A stretch of DNA of 64,000 bases, taken from positions 12,772,001 through 12,836,000 of the forward strand of contig CAVNZM010000003.1 of assembly GCA_963693365.1 (NCBI GenBank), in the 5' to 3' direction. Position numbers and translations under genes: made by a program. Shown here one piece after another: positions 46,214-57,611 of the stretch; position 1 is the stretch's first letter; each line of letters begins with the position of its first letter. Below the pieces are notes generated by a model. It did not search any database. It saw nothing but the letters and a program-made list of their open reading frames with translations, and was not told where the DNA came from. The stretch is from Amoebidium appalachense. Taxonomy: Eukaryota > Ichthyosporea.

Positions 46214-46522
46214 TCAGAAACCACTCGATGATGAACACCAGTGCACGGGGCAGTCACGGAGACTGTGGATGGCACGGTGTGTGTCGTGGGCCGGACCAGC
46301 CAGAGGCTTGGTGAAGATGTCGGCCAGGTTCTTCTTGGTGTCGATGTAGGTGACAGTGACGTCCCCACTGTTGATGTAGTCCTTGGTGTAGAAGTAACGA
46401 CGGGGGACGGGATGGAGGGGCTCAGGGGCCGGGGGAGTGTCTGGGACAGACACTCGGGGTTCGGGGATGGGAGCCTGGATGGCGGGGATGGGTGCCGTGT
46501 TGAGGGGGGAGTCGGATGACAC
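46214..46522 (-). pseudogene. Copia RNase H C-terminal fragment
   Basis: After a Pro-rich linker (PAPEPLHPVPRR) the frame jumps directly to YFYTKDYINSGDVTVTYIDT and NLADIFTKPLAGPAH, the last 50 residues of a copia polyprotein. In the intact element at 52.2-58.9 kb about 450 residues of RT and RNase H lie between these two motifs, so this marks a clean internal deletion. Confidence 0.85.
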
Positions 46523-47251
46523 GGGGCTGGACAGGGCCGAGTGGAACTCCGGAGACCCAGGACGAACCGGGGTTAGATGACCAGGTACGTGGTCATTGAC
46601 GGCAGGGGCCGGCAGCAGGTGTCATGTGCTGAGCTGATTCGTATTAGTTTACTTCTATATTTTGTGTTTTGGTGAGTTAATTTCGGGGGTTTTCTTGCAT
46701 AGTGATGCCGGGGTCTAAATGGGGTATGAGGAGATTAATCAGTGGTATGGGGAGAATCTGATGCAGCGGCGGCTGATTGTTTGGTGCGCGCGTGCATGCC
46801 CCATGCCTCTGCGTACTCTCCATGTTAAATGTTGTATTGCTTCTTGCTGTGTGCGTGGCGAGACCCATGTTGCCTGCTCGCGTGTGTGTATGCTTATATG
46901 TATTGTGAGTAAACGTGTGTACGTGTTGTAGTGCTGTAGGGGTGTCTGAGGTCGCGGTAGCCAATGGTGTGGAGTGCGTGTAGTCTGTGGGGGAGGGAGT
47001 GTTGTGATTGGCTGAATGTCACTGTGGTATTTGTCTGGCCAGTGGGCCGCGTGTCTGTGAAGTGTCTCGCGGGGTCGCGGGCTTTTGGAAGTTCTTCTCA
47101 GAACACAAAAAACTCGCTTCCCACCCAACTCAAAGAAAAGTTTATACGTATACACAGTTTCGAGCCCCTTTAAGCGTGCAGATAGTTAGAGTAGTTTGTA
47201 TACACTCTGTTTGTAGGTACGACAAGCTACACCCCCTTTCTCTGCAGTTTT

Positions 47252-47710
47252 TTGCAGGGAGGGGGCACACGCACTGTTAGTCCTTCTGGGCTGTTGCTTT
47301 CACCCCTAGTTTTTTTTTTTTCACGCCTAGCGGTTATGAGTGGTTTTGTCTTAGGCCTTTTTCGACGGTTAGAGGTAGAAGAAACATACGCACACACAGA
47401 CCTACAGCTAGCAACAGTTGGCATAGGCAACATGAGCAGTAGGACTAGTATCACAGGGGACTTAGTCCTCGCTAAGGACCTTGACCTCCCTAGGTGACTT
47501 AGCAAGCTCAGGGCCGTTTGCCCAGCAGAGGCCTCAGAAGGGACCGGCGGCGGTCACCCTCCCCACGGCGCTACCAGCCCTACCAGCCACGGCCACAACG
47601 GGATAACAGATGGGCCAGGCTGGCGTCTTTGGGCGGGACAGCAAGAGCCGGCGCCAGGCTCTTTCCCAGGCACCTGCGACAACTGCAAGGAGCGGGGGCA
47701 ACGCGTGGTG
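47252..47710 (+). pseudogene. Possible gag remnant in the nested LTR element
   Basis: One frame runs 81 codons (ending KDLDLPR), meets a TGA at about 47495, and if read on ends with GSFPGTCDNCKERGQRVV and a stop. CxxCxxxG resembles the first half of a gag zinc knuckle. The overlapping frame 47518-47907 is Arg/Ser/Pro-rich. Evidence for coding is weak. Confidence 0.3.
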
Positions 47711-48447
47711 TAAACAGCCCCGTCGTGGGGGGCAGGGACGTCGGTGACCGTGTTGCTGGTATGAAGGTTTTATTAGGGGGTAGGCCGTCTCTTGGGTTGT
47801 TGTTGTTGTATGAGAGTTGTGTATTGTTATTTTTCGCTGGGTTTTCTACTGGTGCCTGGCGTTTTCGACGTGTGTATGAGTCCTGTGTTGGCGACGTGTG
47901 TGGTTAGGGTCAGTGGAATAGAAAGTCCTGCTGCTGTTTGGGAGCTCGGCCCTCTGACGAGGGGGCTGGGGGGGGGGTCGAAGTGTAGTCATGGCAGTGG
48001 CAGGCCCCCACTGTTGTGAACCCCCGTCGTCAAAGGGCCTGGTGCTGAGGCCCCTTGGAGTGGCTGCCCTGGGCCTGGTGTTGAGGCCCTTTAGAGTGGC
48101 TGCCCGTAGTGTTGTTGAGTAGTGTTGTGGTGCCCAGTGCAGCAGTAGGCCTTAGACACACCGCTGGGTAGGGCACGGTTGGGGCGGAGGCATTCCCAAA
48201 CCACCGGGACCTACGTAGTAGGAGTCTTTGTCGGGTAGAGGAATGGCCAGCAAGAGAGTCTGGAGGTGTACGTCACATGAGTCTGGAGGTGTTCGTCACG
48301 GCATGTTTGGTTGTGTTAGGAATTCTTTGTGGACGGGGGCTGCACGTGCGTGTAGAAGGTTAAAAAAAAAAAAAAAAAAAAAAAGACAGGACTCTCAGAG
48401 TCCAGGCGGACTCTCATAGTCCGCTGGAGGACCATACGAACCGACCC

Positions 48448-48468
48448 AAAATGTAAACTTTACATTTT
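48448..48468. repeat. 21-bp palindrome matching the recombinase-end site
   Basis: AAAATGTAAACTTTACATTTT is a perfect inverted repeat followed by CTCCCA and preceded by ACCC. Both flanks match the site at 41841-41857. About 60 bp upstream lies GACTCTCAGAGTCCA, also shared with the 41-kb locus. Confidence 0.65.
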
Positions 48469-49322
48469 CTCCCACTGGCATCATGTCTGTTGCTATGTTC
48501 CACTCGATATAACATTGTGCCAGGGGCATGGGGTTTTGGGTGCAGGTTGTGGACGGGGGCAGAGGTGCATCTACAAGGCAACGTCAGTGGCGGTTCATAT
48601 TATCCTTGTTTTGGGGTTGGGTTGGGTACTAACCATGCTGGGGTGGTGCGTGGATGCATGTATATGTTTTATGTTATATGTTATATGTTGCTTCCTGCAT
48701 GGTTAGCGGTAGTTGTAGTCGCTCAGCACATAACTTTATTTTGTTTTTAGGTAGTTTTTACTGAGGTGGAACTCAGTTATTTTCTGTGCGAGGGGGGAGT
48801 TGTCATGTGCTGAGCTGATTCGTATTAGTTTACTTCTATATTTTGTGTTTTGGTGAGTTAATTTCGGGGGTTTTCTTGCATAGTGATGCCGGGGTCTAAA
48901 TGGGGTATGAGGAGATTAATCAGTGGTATGGGGAGAATCTGATGCAGCGGCGGCTGATTGTTTGGTGCGCGCGTGCATGCCCCATGCCTCTGCGTACTCT
49001 CCATGTTAAATGTTGTATTGCTTCTTGCTGTGTGCGTGGCGAGACCCATGTTGCCTGCTCGCGTGTGTGTATGCTTATATGTATTGTGAGTAAACGTGTG
49101 TACGTGTTGTAGTGCTGTAGGGGTGTCTGAGGTCGCGGTAGCCAATGGTGTGGAGTGCGTGTAGTCTGTGGGGGAGGGAGTGTTGTGATTGGCTGAATGT
49201 CACTGTGGTATTTGTCTGGCCAGTGGGCCGCGTGTCTGTGAAGTGTCTCGCGGGGTCGCGGGCTTTTGGAAGTTCTTCTCAGAACACAAAAAACTCGCTT
49301 CCCACCCAACTCAAAGAAAAGT

Positions 49323-50006
49323 TTATACGTATACACAGTTTCGAGCCCCTTTAAGCGTGCAGATAGTTAGAGTAGTTTGTATACACTCTGTTTGTTGCCA
49401 CGACAGCAGGGGTTGCTGGCCGGTGGGGGGGTGGGTGGGTGGACCCACGGGGGCAGGCACACGACGGGGGGAACGACGGAGAATCACTGACTGAATCTCA
49501 TCGTCATCGGAGTGAGGATCCAGGGACGGCAGTGATGGATCGATTGAAGTCGGCTGATTGGTGGTCGGCACAGAAATCTGATTGGATGCCGTGGTGAATT
49601 GTGATTCGTCAAAGACAGGGGCTTCGGAAGCGGGGGCAGGCAGCACGGTAGGCTGGCTACAAACGTGGATGGGAACGGCCGGACCTGGCAGCACGTGTTG
49701 CTTGCCAGGGTCGGGGGGTAACGGGGGGGAAACAGCTGCAGGGGTAACTGGGGCCCGTGCAGGGTTTGGGGGAGCTGAGAGCTCGACGAGGCTGGCCACG
49801 TGATCGGAGGAAACTGCTGCCGGAATGCGGGGCAGATCAATGGAATGTGAGGGGTCCGGCGACAGTGACGGCACGGTGGTGGGAACAGGGTTGGAAATCC
49901 TGGAAGGGAGCATGTTGGACGACATGGTAAACGGTTCTGGCAGGGACTCGGGGCCGGGACTCCTATGGAGTAGGAAAGCACAAATTGCTTGGACTGTGTT
50001 GAACAC
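49323..50006 (-). pseudogene. Copia post-integrase linker remnant
   Basis: A Pro-rich frame carrying VFDESQFTTASNQISV and SVILRRSPRRV, nearly identical to the linker at 36.1-36.3 kb. It is joined upstream to non-integrase sequence, marking the gag-to-integrase deletion; the nested LTR element cuts it on the left. Confidence 0.8.
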
Positions 50007-50697
50007 GGGAGACTGGAAAGAAGTACCGAATTTGGGTACTTCAGATGGACTTGAGGGAGGATAGTCAAGTCGGATCGAGACGGGGTGTCAAATGATCGTC
50101 GATCGGAATGGAGCCGGGGTTTGAAATTTGACGAGTGATTGGGATTTCGATGTTATGGAATGGGAGCCTCCGGGGCAGACAGGGCGGCGCGGTGGAGACC
50201 ACGTCGGGACAGGGGGACACGTCATGAAGTGTCAAAGAAGAACTTGGAGCGCGACGGCAGAACCAAGGGTGGAGGAAGGTTTGACGTGACGGAGAGGAAC
50301 CAGGATGGAACTGGAAGGAGGGCAAGCTGAAACTTGCAAGGATGGCACGATTGTCAAGGCATGACAGAAGCTCTTGTCAAGATGAGTCAGATCTTGTCAA
50401 GGGGAGTGACGGAGGACCGGTTACGGCCGGTCGCGGGAGGAGCCGAGAGGCTAGGTGACGGCGGGAAGTGCCAGAGACGGAATGTGCAGAAAAGCACAGA
50501 CGGGTTTAGGGGACGCCAGGGAGAGATGTACACGGCCTCAGCACCAAGAGGAAGGGGGGGCGGCGTCAATTCACGGAATAGGTACTCAACGTTAACACGC
50601 AAGTGACCATTAGATGAGGTGCATGAGGAGCTGACCACAGCTATGATGTGTACCAGGAATTTAACGATTGCTAGTGTGTTGCGAGAGGGTGCGAAAA
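50007..50697 (-). other. Leader of the minus-strand copia element
   Basis: Lies between the PBS and the remaining linker. Open frames are short, and I see no gag domain or zinc knuckle. It is probably 5' leader plus a rearranged gag start. Confidence 0.5.
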
Positions 50698-50710
50698 TGG
50701 GCCCATAACC
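50698..50710 (-). promoter_or_regulatory. Primer-binding site, initiator tRNA-Met anticodon arm
   Basis: GGTTATGGGCCCA on the minus strand directly next to the 5' LTR; complementary to the initiator tRNA-Met anticodon arm over 13 bases, as in the TRIM. Confidence 0.8.
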
Positions 50711-51667
50711 TGTTTTTTTTTGTACGGGTCTAAGGGAGCAGAGTGCACAGAGGTGTCATGTAAAACACGACTAACACATTAATGAGAGGGCAATCGGAGT
50801 TGTTCACGAGACATTGAAAGATTTCAAACAACAACTAAATCTTTATTGTGCTCTCGGTTCCTTTTGTACTTGCGACTTATCACCTTATCACAACTAAAGA
50901 GGGAGAACCAATCGGTTCTATCAGAAGATAGAAAAACACATTCCGACAGAGCATACGCATTCCAACTTCCGATTAAACTAAAGTGTAGAAACTCTTACTT
51001 AAATAAATTAAGTAATTATACATCTAGTCACTATTAACTCACATATATATTTATGTTCGTCTCTATAAAGAAACTTATTTAAATACATATATTTCCCAAT
51101 AGTCGACACTCTCAAAGTGAAGACACTTTGCAATAAACCGAATTCCATATATATCTATTGTCCAATCACAACACACATATATTAACAGACAGGAATGCAC
51201 AACACAATCTACAGATGTACTCGCTCGCGACTATTGGCGAGCCATCCTTTTGAGAACAAAACTAGGCCATTTTGAAATAAAGGAAAGACAACGAGTGAGG
51301 CTAGCCAATCACGCTACCTCTCAGATAAACAGAGGAGAGCAAACAGAAATACAATAAGTTCTTATCAGGCAAGAGAGCCAGGTGTGCACAGATCTACAGA
51401 TATCTGTGCCCACAGAAACAAGGGAGAGAGAGATACGGGGGGGGGGGGGGGGGGGGGGAGAGAGAGAGAGGGAGAGGGAGAGAGGGAGAGAGAGAGAGAG
51501 AGAGGGGGAGAGAGAGAGGGAGAGAGAGAGAGGGGGAGAGAGAGAGAGAGAGAGAGCACAAAGAAGGAAAGCAGACACGAATACAAACAAGCTAGGACAC
51601 ATACATACTTGGGGGTTTACGCTGTTTTCAAGGCTCTTGCTGTCATACATGGTGACGTATTCCAACA
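50711..51667 (-). repeat. 5' LTR of the minus-strand copia element
   Basis: 957 bp, partner of 44583-45527. It has an extra GGGGGTTTACGCTGTTTT-type insertion near 51610-51628 and a shorter (GA)n. Confidence 0.9.
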
Positions 51668-51807
51668 AGCCCACACCCTACGAAGCAATCAAAAGATAGC
51701 CCAAAATAGAGATATACTTAATAGTTTACATGGACCACATCGGATTACTAGGATAACCATCGGATACACAACGGATTCCCCCCGACCTACGAAAATTTGT
51801 TGTCAAC

Positions 51808-52210
51808 ATGGCAGCTGCAGCTCAAGCTATCACCGAGCTGTCGACAACGCTGCGGGCTATGCAGCTAGCACAGGCCCCACCCGTAGCACTCCCGAAGTAC
51901 GAAACGAGCCAGAATGCCGCGCTGACGTGTGGATTGAGTCGTTCGAGCAGGCGACCAGCGGAGCAGCCTATGCAGGCAACCACCGCCACACTATGCTCCC
52001 ACAGTGTCTAGGCACCACCGCCACCCCTTTGTTCCACAGCACCATTCAACCACGCTTGCTGCAGGGACACTACAACAACAACTGGCCCCTGTTGAAACAA
52101 GACTTCCTCGACGTTTTCCACGACCTTATCCGTCAAAAGCAGTATAAGTCGGCCTTTAAGGGCTTCAAGTACGACCCCACGGTCGACAACCCCCAGACAT
52201 GGACACAGGC
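51808..52210 (+). pseudogene. Gypsy gag, N-terminal part (cut by copia insertion)
   Basis: ATG at 51808 gives MAAAAQAITELSTTLRAMQL and a LPKYETS motif typical of gypsy gag starts. A +1 shift near 51930 is needed to continue into ADVWIESFEQATSG and NWPLLKQDFLDVFHD, ending PQTWTQAF at the insertion point. This is the capsid region. It resumes at 58949. Confidence 0.8.
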
Positions 52211-52215
52211 GTTCG
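52211..52215 (+). repeat. Target-site duplication GTTCG (left)
   Basis: Matches 58944-58948; proves the copia element inserted here. Confidence 0.95.
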
Positions 52216-53141
52216 TGTTGTAATACGTAGTATTTACATATGGTAAGATCTTCTCAGTTTGTGTTATGTTTCAGTTCATATGCTTAGTGTAAATGCCACA
52301 CTCCTATTATGTAAAGTGTAGCATCGATCTCCGATATGCTTGTATACTTGTAATCGTGTTGTATCGGCTTTAATCGTGTATTGTAATATCGATTAGAATA
52401 TTTATATGTGTGTACACGGATCCACCCACTCAGGGAGAGACGTGTACATGTTCGTGTGTACATAAATATCTCTGGTTATAGTTATGCTATTACTATCTTG
52501 TTTGTTGATCTGTGCTCTCTTTTCCTTCCTCTTTCTCCTTCCTTATTTTCTTTTCTTTCTCTCCTTGTCTTCATGTGTATAATCGTATTTCTTTTCTACT
52601 AATATATGTTAGGTAGATTTGTGTTACTTAATACGTGTTCATTGGACGGTAACACACTTAGGCTACACTTAGAATAGCATGTGTGTTTAGACTTCATTAA
52701 TTCACTTTAGTTTTCATGTGTTGCCGGGCTTTAACCAATCATCAAGGTTAAGTGTGATATGTCTGAGTCTTTGCAGTATGTCATAGGTTAGAACTTCCTT
52801 GATGATGACACGAGTTGATCCTAACTAGTGTCTGTGTCCTATCGTGTACGCCTCCGCGTACCGGATCTCTCTGAAAGCAATTGGTTCTTAGTGATTGGTT
52901 TCTATTAGAGATGGATCTGATTTCCGACTGGTCGGAAATCATGTATGGATTGGACTTAGAGGAATTTCAGGTATTTATTCGAAGATCAGAATAAATTCAG
53001 TTCAGTCGTGTCTAAACATTGATGTCTGTTGTGTACACTGCTCCGATCGTTCCGTGTTTTGTTGTTGTGTGTGTCTGTGGTGTTTTCACACTGCACCACT
53101 GTGTCTCTGCTTACATCCCAAATACTAATAGAAATTTAACA
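52216..53141 (+). repeat. 5' LTR of the plus-strand copia element
   Basis: 926 bp, TG..CA ends; short open frames inside it recur unchanged in the 3' LTR. Confidence 0.95.
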
Positions 53142-53154
53142 GGTTATGCAGCCC
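53142..53154 (+). promoter_or_regulatory. Primer-binding site (variant initiator tRNA-Met type)
   Basis: GGTTATGCAGCCC abuts the LTR. The first seven bases match the initiator-tRNA anticodon-arm PBS of the other elements; the next two differ before GCCC. Confidence 0.55.
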
Positions 53155-53203
53155 TTTTGTACGCTCCCTACACACATCTAGAACTCGCGCTCGTTTTTCA
53201 ATC

Positions 53204-56200
53204 ATGGATCCAAACAAAACTGGCGTAAACAAAATCACCATGTGGAAAGGTGAAGGGAAGACTGGTCCCGATAGCAAAACTACCTATTTTCAATGGGAAA
53301 TCATTTTTCTCGGCATGATGACCGGCACTAAAGGTGTCCGACTCGTGGATGTTGTCCTTGCTGACAACTACGTCCCCCCTACCACCGTCGCGGTTGACGG
53401 TGAACCCCCCTTCTATGGCTACGGCACTACCGCGGAACTCAAAGAGGCCCGCAATTGCCTCCTGCTCCATATGATACAGAACATCGACCCTTCCGTCCTC
53501 ACCACCGTTGCCCAGTACCGTATTGGCATGGACCCTGAACGGGCCATGTGGAAATTCCGTCAACACTATCTCCAAGGCAAACCCGATCAGATCCGCATCC
53601 TTCACCGTCAGTGGGATGCCTGTGCCCTTCAGCCCGGTGAATCATTCACCACCTACCTGAGCCGTCTGCAGACCATCGTGAACCAGCTCCAGTCTCTCCA
53701 AGATGAGTCCATTCACTTCACTCGTCTAGCTGAGAAGTTCTTCAATGAACTCACCACCAGAGACGACCTCACCCCTGAGTTCAATCGTCTTATCGAAGAC
53801 TATCACTTCGGTGATAAGCTATTCCCCGACTTCGAGTCCCTCCATAACCACGTCAAGGGCATCGAGTTACGTCAAGACCTCAAGATGCAACTCCGGAACA
53901 ACCGTGCCCACCGTGCCTCCAAGTCCAGCATGGCATTAAATGCCAGTGCTCCCCCCCGTGATCTTCCTCGCCGTGACTTACGCACCCGACTTGACCGTAC
54001 CTCTGGCACGGACCTCCGAACTCGTCTCTCCCGTCAGCACACCCGATCCCGTTCCCCCCACCGGCCTGCCTTCCGGTCCACGTCTCGTTCCCCCAGTCGT
54101 TCCCGTTTCTCGGGTTCCCGTCGTTCTGATTCCCCGGCTCGTTCTAACACCCCGTCCGTGAAAGAATGCTCCTACTGCCACGAGCCTGATCACACGATCA
54201 TCGATTGCCCTGAGCCGAAATGCCGTATGTCCAGACACAACCGTTCCCGTCAAGGCAGTGAGAAATCTGTCTCCTTTGCTTTCTCGGCATACAATGCTAG
54301 CTCCGTCCCCGTGTCCTCCGACCCTGCCTGGGATTCCGGGTGCAACATGACTGTTTGCCCCACCCGTGAGTTCTTCCATGACCTCACTCCCCTTCCGACA
54401 CCGACTCCCGTTGCTGCCTTCAATGGCACCCCCGTCTTGGCCACTCACACCGGCCATATCGTCATCAACACCACCACCGACCATGGCACTACCACCCTAA
54501 CCATTGAAGCCTACTACACCCCGTCTGGCCAAGCCTTCCTCATTTCAACATCCCAAGCTGCTGCCGAATACATCAAGGGTGATTTGAACGATGCCTCCAC
54601 TCCGTCATTCCTCTTCGACCGACTCACCGGCCGTCATCTCGTCAACCTCCGTCTACACAACGGTCTGTATTACTTCAAGGACTACACCATTCAACCACCC
54701 ACTCGTCCTGTGGCTCTGGCTGCCACTACCAGTGTTAACCCATCCATCTGGCACCATCGTCTGGGGCACCGAGCTATGACCAGCATCAAGGACATGGTGA
54801 AACACGACCTTGTTATTGGTCTCCCCTCCTCTGTCCTCGACTGTGATGTTCCTGATTGTCATGGCTGCATTATGGGTAAGACCACCAAGGCTCCGTTCAG
54901 GGGTGACCGTCCTCACTCCAACATCCCCGGTCATGAATGGCATTGGGATTTTTTTGAGCCTACCACAACATCGTACGGAGGTTCCAAGGTTGCTCTCGTC
55001 ACTGTCTGCCGTGCCTCTGGCCTCGTCAAGATCTACCCGATGGCCGACCGTACCACCACCCTGGATATTCTCACAGCTCACACCAACCTCGTTGCCACCC
55101 ATGCCCCCTCCAAAGTTGGTGTTTACCACTTCGACTCCGGCTCTGAGTTCACCTCCAAGGATACCCGTGCTTTTTGCCTCTCCCAGGGCATCAAGGCCAG
55201 CTATGCTCCGGTGGACTGCCCTCAACTGAACGGCTATGTTGAACGACGTATGCGGTTCCTCCAAGAGATTGTCCGTTGCCTCCTCCATCAAGTCCAAGAT
55301 CAGTCTCTGTCTCCCAAACTGTGGGCTGAGGCCCTCCAACATGCCGCCTACATCATCAACGTCACCCCGTCCACGACTGCCAATGGTCGTACACCATTCG
55401 AGGTTTTCTACGGTGTCAAGCCCGACATCTCCGAGCTCAAAGTGTTCGGTTGCCCTGCCTACACTCACGTGCCAGCCTCTAAACGGAACAAGCTGGCCCC
55501 CACCGTCAAACTCGGCATGTATATCGGCTATGATCTTCAATCACACTGCCACCGGATCTTCAATGCCACCACCCATCGTGTCGGCCTCTTCCGTGATGTG
55601 ATTTTCGACGAATCAGCTTATCTCCCGTCCGACATTCCATCAACCCTTCCGACCCCCGACACCACTGCTACCTCGACCACCCCACCCCCCACAGTTGACA
55701 CTGAAGATGATGTTTGTCTGGTGTACTCTGGCCCCCCTCCTGCCATCGTCGTTCCCCCGACACCCCCCCCCCACCGGCCCCCCTGCCCCCGTGCCCGTCC
55801 AGCCTGCCGACCCTCATCCTGGCCCTGGCAACGTCACACCCATCCGACCCGGCTCCCCCGACAACTTCCACTCGGCCCCGTCCAGCCCGGAGGTTGCCCC
55901 CCCTGCACTTCCGAACTTCCAAGTTCCCCCCCCACCGTCTCCACCTACCCCGGTTCCTGCACCCCGTCGTTCTGCCCGTCTCCAGGGCAAGGTTGGACTT
56001 CAAGCCACCACCACCCTGCCAGTCCCCCCCGGTCCCCCCATCAACATCGACCAACTACCCAAACTTGTCCGTCAACTCTGTTCCGGACCCAATGGTGATC
56101 AGGTCAAGTCAGCCCTGACTGCTGAGTATCAAGCCTTCGTCGACAAAGACATCTTTGAACTTTATGACCCTCCCCCTGGTGCTAACATCGTCGGCTTCAA

Positions 56201-57611
56201 GTGGATTGTCTCCGAGAAAACTCTCAACTCGGCTGGTGACACCAAGATCAAGGCACGTGGTGTTGCTCAAGGCTTCAGTCAGCAATACGGTGTTGACTAT
56301 GAGTTGATTGAGAGCCCTGTCATCCGTCCGGCTGCTCTCCGTGCCATCCTAGCTCTGGCCGTTGTTGAAGGTCATGACATACATCAACTCGACGTGTCTA
56401 CGGCCTTTCTCAACAGCCCACTCACCGAGACCATCTACATGAAACAACCCCCGGGATTCATCACCATGGCCACACTTGGCAAGGTCTGGAGACTCAAGAA
56501 AGCCCTGTACGGCCTCAAGCAAGCCTCCAAGGCTTGGTACGACTTCCTCGACGGCATTCTTCTTGCCCATGGCCTGACCCGTACTAAGACCGACCCGTGC
56601 ATCTACCTCCGGTTCTTCCCCAACAACGATGTGGTACGGGCTGGTAACTACGTCGATGACTCCACCATCACCAACACCCGGGGTTCTACTGCTGCCAGTG
56701 ACCTGGCTGCCCACATCAGCAAGATGGCCAGCTGTCGTATGAGTCCATTTGACCGTATGCTCGGTGTTGATTTTAATCACTCTGATCCCCATCACCTCCA
56801 CATGCACCAGAGGTCTTACATCATGGATATCATCCACGACTTCAACCTCACCGATGCCAAGTCCAAGTCTACCCCCATCCCTGCAGGCACCACCGTCTCC
56901 CTGGCTGATTGCCCCCCCCAACCGTTCACCGTGCCCTACCGTGAGTTACTCGGCCGTCTCCTCTGGGTGGCACGGTGCACACGTCCCGACATTGCCTATG
57001 CCATCGGCTTCCTTGGTCGGTTCAGCACCAACCCCGGCAAGACTCACTGGGACCTTCTCCGTCGTGTGGCCCGGTACCTGCTCGGCACCATTGACCTTGG
57101 CATTGACTACAAGTACTCGGCCACCCAGTCCCCCATACTCGAATGCTACACGGATGCTGACTTTGCTGGTTGTGCCGACAGCAAGAAGTCTACCACCGGC
57201 TACATTATCGTGTTTGCTGGTATGCCCGTCATCTGGTACTCCAAGCTCCAGCCCATCACGGCCACCAGCACCACTGAAGCTGAGCTGATTGCTCTCAATG
57301 CTGGCACCCAAGAAGTTGCTTGGGTCCGTGACCTCTTCAAGGAACTCGGCTGTCCCATGCTTGCTCCGACTCCGGTGTACTGTGACAACCAGTCGACCAT
57401 TGCCATCGTCAACTCCACCGGCATCAAGCACCGTACCAAACACATTGCCGTCCGGTATCACAACACCAAGGACTACATTGCCAGTGGGGACGTGGTTGTC
57501 CACTACGTTGAGTCAGCCCACAACTTAGCTGACATACTCACCAAACCCCTCCCCGGCCCGAGTCATGTCCACCATCGTGCTCGACTTTGTTTACCGGATA
57601 TTGTGGATTGA
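53204..57611 (+). CDS. Copia Gag-Pol polyprotein (two frames joined at a C10 run)
   Basis: ATG at 53204; about 1,470 residues if the frame change at 55763-55772 (C10) is bridged, otherwise the first frame ends at 56098. Gag helices occupy about 1-230, then an Arg/Ser-rich stretch and zinc knuckle CSYCHEPDHTIIDC (about 322). Protease DSG lies in DPAWDSGCNMTVCP (about 375). Integrase has WHHRLGHR..CHGC (about 515-555), catalytic Asp near WHWDFFEP, DSGSEFTS, and Glu in GYVERRM. The second frame holds RT (FKWIVSEK, QLDVSTAFLN, YGLKQASKAW, YVDD at 56649-56660) and RNase H (YTDADFAGC, TEAELIAL, YCDNQSTI, ending NLADILTKPL). All catalytic residues are present. The break lies in the Pro-rich linker between integrase and RT, and could be a miscall, an inactivating indel or a frameshift site. 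Confidence 0.93.

Larger units (their letters stand above)
46620..49405 (+). mobile_element. Non-autonomous LTR element nested in the copia element, TSD GCAGG
   Basis: LTRs at 46620-47224 and 48801-49405, both 605 bp, begin TGTCATGTGCTGAGC and end ACGACA (TGTC/GACA termini). They are nearly identical, with a four-base block differing just before the end (AGGT versus TGCC). GCAGG flanks both sides (46615-46619, 49406-49410). GAGGGGGGAGT directly before the right LTR is the polypurine tract, so the element is on the plus strand. The 1576-bp interior has no RT, integrase or protease. It keeps a possible gag remnant. Superfamily is not identifiable; the sequence after the left LTR (AGCTACACCCCC) does not match the copia PBS. 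Confidence 0.88.
44583..51667 (-). mobile_element. Internally deleted (non-autonomous) copia-family LTR element with TSD AGCCC
   Basis: LTRs at 44583-45527 (945 bp) and 50711-51667 (957 bp) both read TGTT..CCAACA and are nearly identical apart from T-run, (GA)n and one 16-18-bp insertion. AGCCC flanks both ends (44578-44582, 51668-51672). On the minus strand GGTTATGGGCCCA (50698-50710) abuts the right LTR as PBS, and a TTGAGTGGGGA polypurine tract abuts the left LTR. The interior keeps only the linker after integrase and the last part of RNase H, so gag to integrase and RT to RNase H are deleted. A 2.8-kb LTR element is inserted within. It must be mobilised in trans by a full-length relative. 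Confidence 0.9.

Noticed and set aside
47518-47907. Arg/Ser-rich ORF in the nested LTR element as an RS-domain protein
   Set aside because: Short, GC-biased, overlaps a better zinc-knuckle-like frame and has no homologous copy here; treated only as possible gag debris.
52408-53128. Two small ORFs repeated at 58210-58930
   Set aside because: Identical because they lie in the two LTRs; no coding character.
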